64,000 nucleotides of DNA from Symbiodinium kawagutii (Eukaryota > Sar > Dinophyceae > Suessiales > Symbiodiniaceae). The notes under the pieces were generated by a model. It had not been told where the DNA came from and did not search any database. It saw only the letters and a program-made list of their open reading frames with translations. Positions 63,388 to 64,000 of the stretch are shown here, one piece after another (position 1 is the stretch's first letter; the number at the start of each line of letters is the position of its first letter). The translations under genes were made by a program, and so were the position numbers. The stretch spans positions 232,277-296,276 of the forward strand of contig VSDK01000708.1 in NCBI GenBank assembly GCA_009767595.1, given 5' to 3'.

Positions 63388-64000
63388 TGACATTTTCTCC
63401 TACATACCTTCTGACATTCATTCTGACAAATCTTCTGACATTCTCTCTGGCATACCTTTGGACATTCTTTCTGACATCCTATTTGGCACATCTTCTGACG
63501 TTCTTTCTGACAACTTTCTACTCAGACATTCTTTCTGGCAACTCTTTTGACATTCTCTCTGACATCTCTTCTGACATTCTTTCTGACATATCTTTTGACA
63601 TTCTTTCTAACATATCTTCTGCCAATCTCTCTGAAATTCTCTCTGACATATCTTCTGACATTCATTCTGACATTCTCTCTGACATATCTTCTGACATTCT
63701 CACTGGCATTTTTCTGGCAAATCTTTTGACATTATCTTTGACATGTCTTCTGACATTCTTTCTGACAGTCTTTCTGACATTCTCTTCTGACATTCTTTCT
63801 GACATATCTTTTGACATTCTCTCTGACATTCTTTCTGACATCTCTTCTGACATTCTTTCTGACATTCTCTCTGACATATCTTCTGGCATTCTTTCTGACA
63901 TGTCTTCTGACATATCTTCTGACATTCTCTCTGACATATCTTCTGGCATTCTTTCTGACATATCTTCTGACATTCTCTCTGACATATCTTCTGACATTCT
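63388..64000. repeat. 12-bp minisatellite, runs off the window
   Basis: About 50 units of TTCTGACATTCT with variants (TATC, CTCT, GGCA). The - strand reads a four-residue repeat, MSE(D/R), for 111 codons without a stop; the + strand reads Leu/Thr/Phe. It becomes more regular toward 64000 and continues past the edge. Confidence 0.93.

Noticed and set aside
1-64000. CRISPR arrays, operons, rRNA genes, bacterial promoters or terminators
   Set aside because: The tandem repeats lack regular unique spacers, and nothing in the window looks prokaryotic.

Overview
The window looks like nuclear DNA of a dinoflagellate (or a close alveolate relative), made almost entirely of introns. Three things in the sequence say so. 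Short GC-rich islands on the + strand encode alveolin repeats (IVEVPQ, EVVRQVPKVEVKFVEKKVPK, VYEERIVEVPQIEVQ), the repeat of the alveolar cytoskeleton of dinoflagellates, apicomplexans and ciliates. One island encodes a CPxCGN..FCRKCG zinc ribbon of a kind I remember as common in dinoflagellate proteins. The islands are bounded by AG|G junctions, and the predicted donors are mostly GC rather than GT, which is known for dinoflagellates. I cannot name the species.

Layout. I read most of the window as part of one very large + strand gene (possibly more than one), with small coding modules roughly every 0.5-4 kb. The strongest modules start at 36386, 40223, 41392, 43118, 50663, 52472, 56342, 57954 and 59526. 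Weaker ones reach back to about 1.7 kb and forward to about 62.1 kb. Nearly all accepted modules start at AG|GTN in phase 0 and can be ended after a GAG or CAG codon. Joining them restores alveolin text, for example EKIVE + VPQVQVIEIV. The product would be a repetitive alveolin-type protein of the cortical (amphiesmal/inner membrane complex) meshwork. Neither the first nor the last exon is recognised, so the gene probably runs past both ends.

The introns (about 0.5-4 kb) are AT-rich, degenerate AACCATCA/TGATGGTT sequence with a clear polarity. DNA just upstream of a module is rich in AACCATCA, and DNA just downstream is rich in the complement, TGATGGTT. Each intron therefore starts with one strand type and ends with its complement. 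Scattered in them are about 45 short terminal-inverted-repeat elements (roughly 80-190 bp) in about ten families. One filled/empty site pair shows that one family duplicates TA. There are also trinucleotide tracts, a 44-bp minisatellite (19.6-20.4 kb), a 12-bp minisatellite (63.4-64.0 kb) and several smaller tandem repeats.

Other coding-like islands do not fit the alveolin pattern. The clearest is a frameshifted zinc-finger segment at 34.5-35.3 kb that resembles the C-terminal part of a non-LTR retrotransposon polyprotein. Other relic-like islands lie at 2.8-3.2, 8.8-9.2, 16.3-17.0, 24.3-24.8, 27.4-27.8, 31.7-32.1, 43.8-44.2, 46.9-47.2 and 51.3-51.5 kb, and two of these read better on the - strand. 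No tRNA, rRNA, CRISPR array or bacterial-type operon was seen.

All exon limits are predictions made by eye from reading frame and splice rules. Transcript data would settle them.
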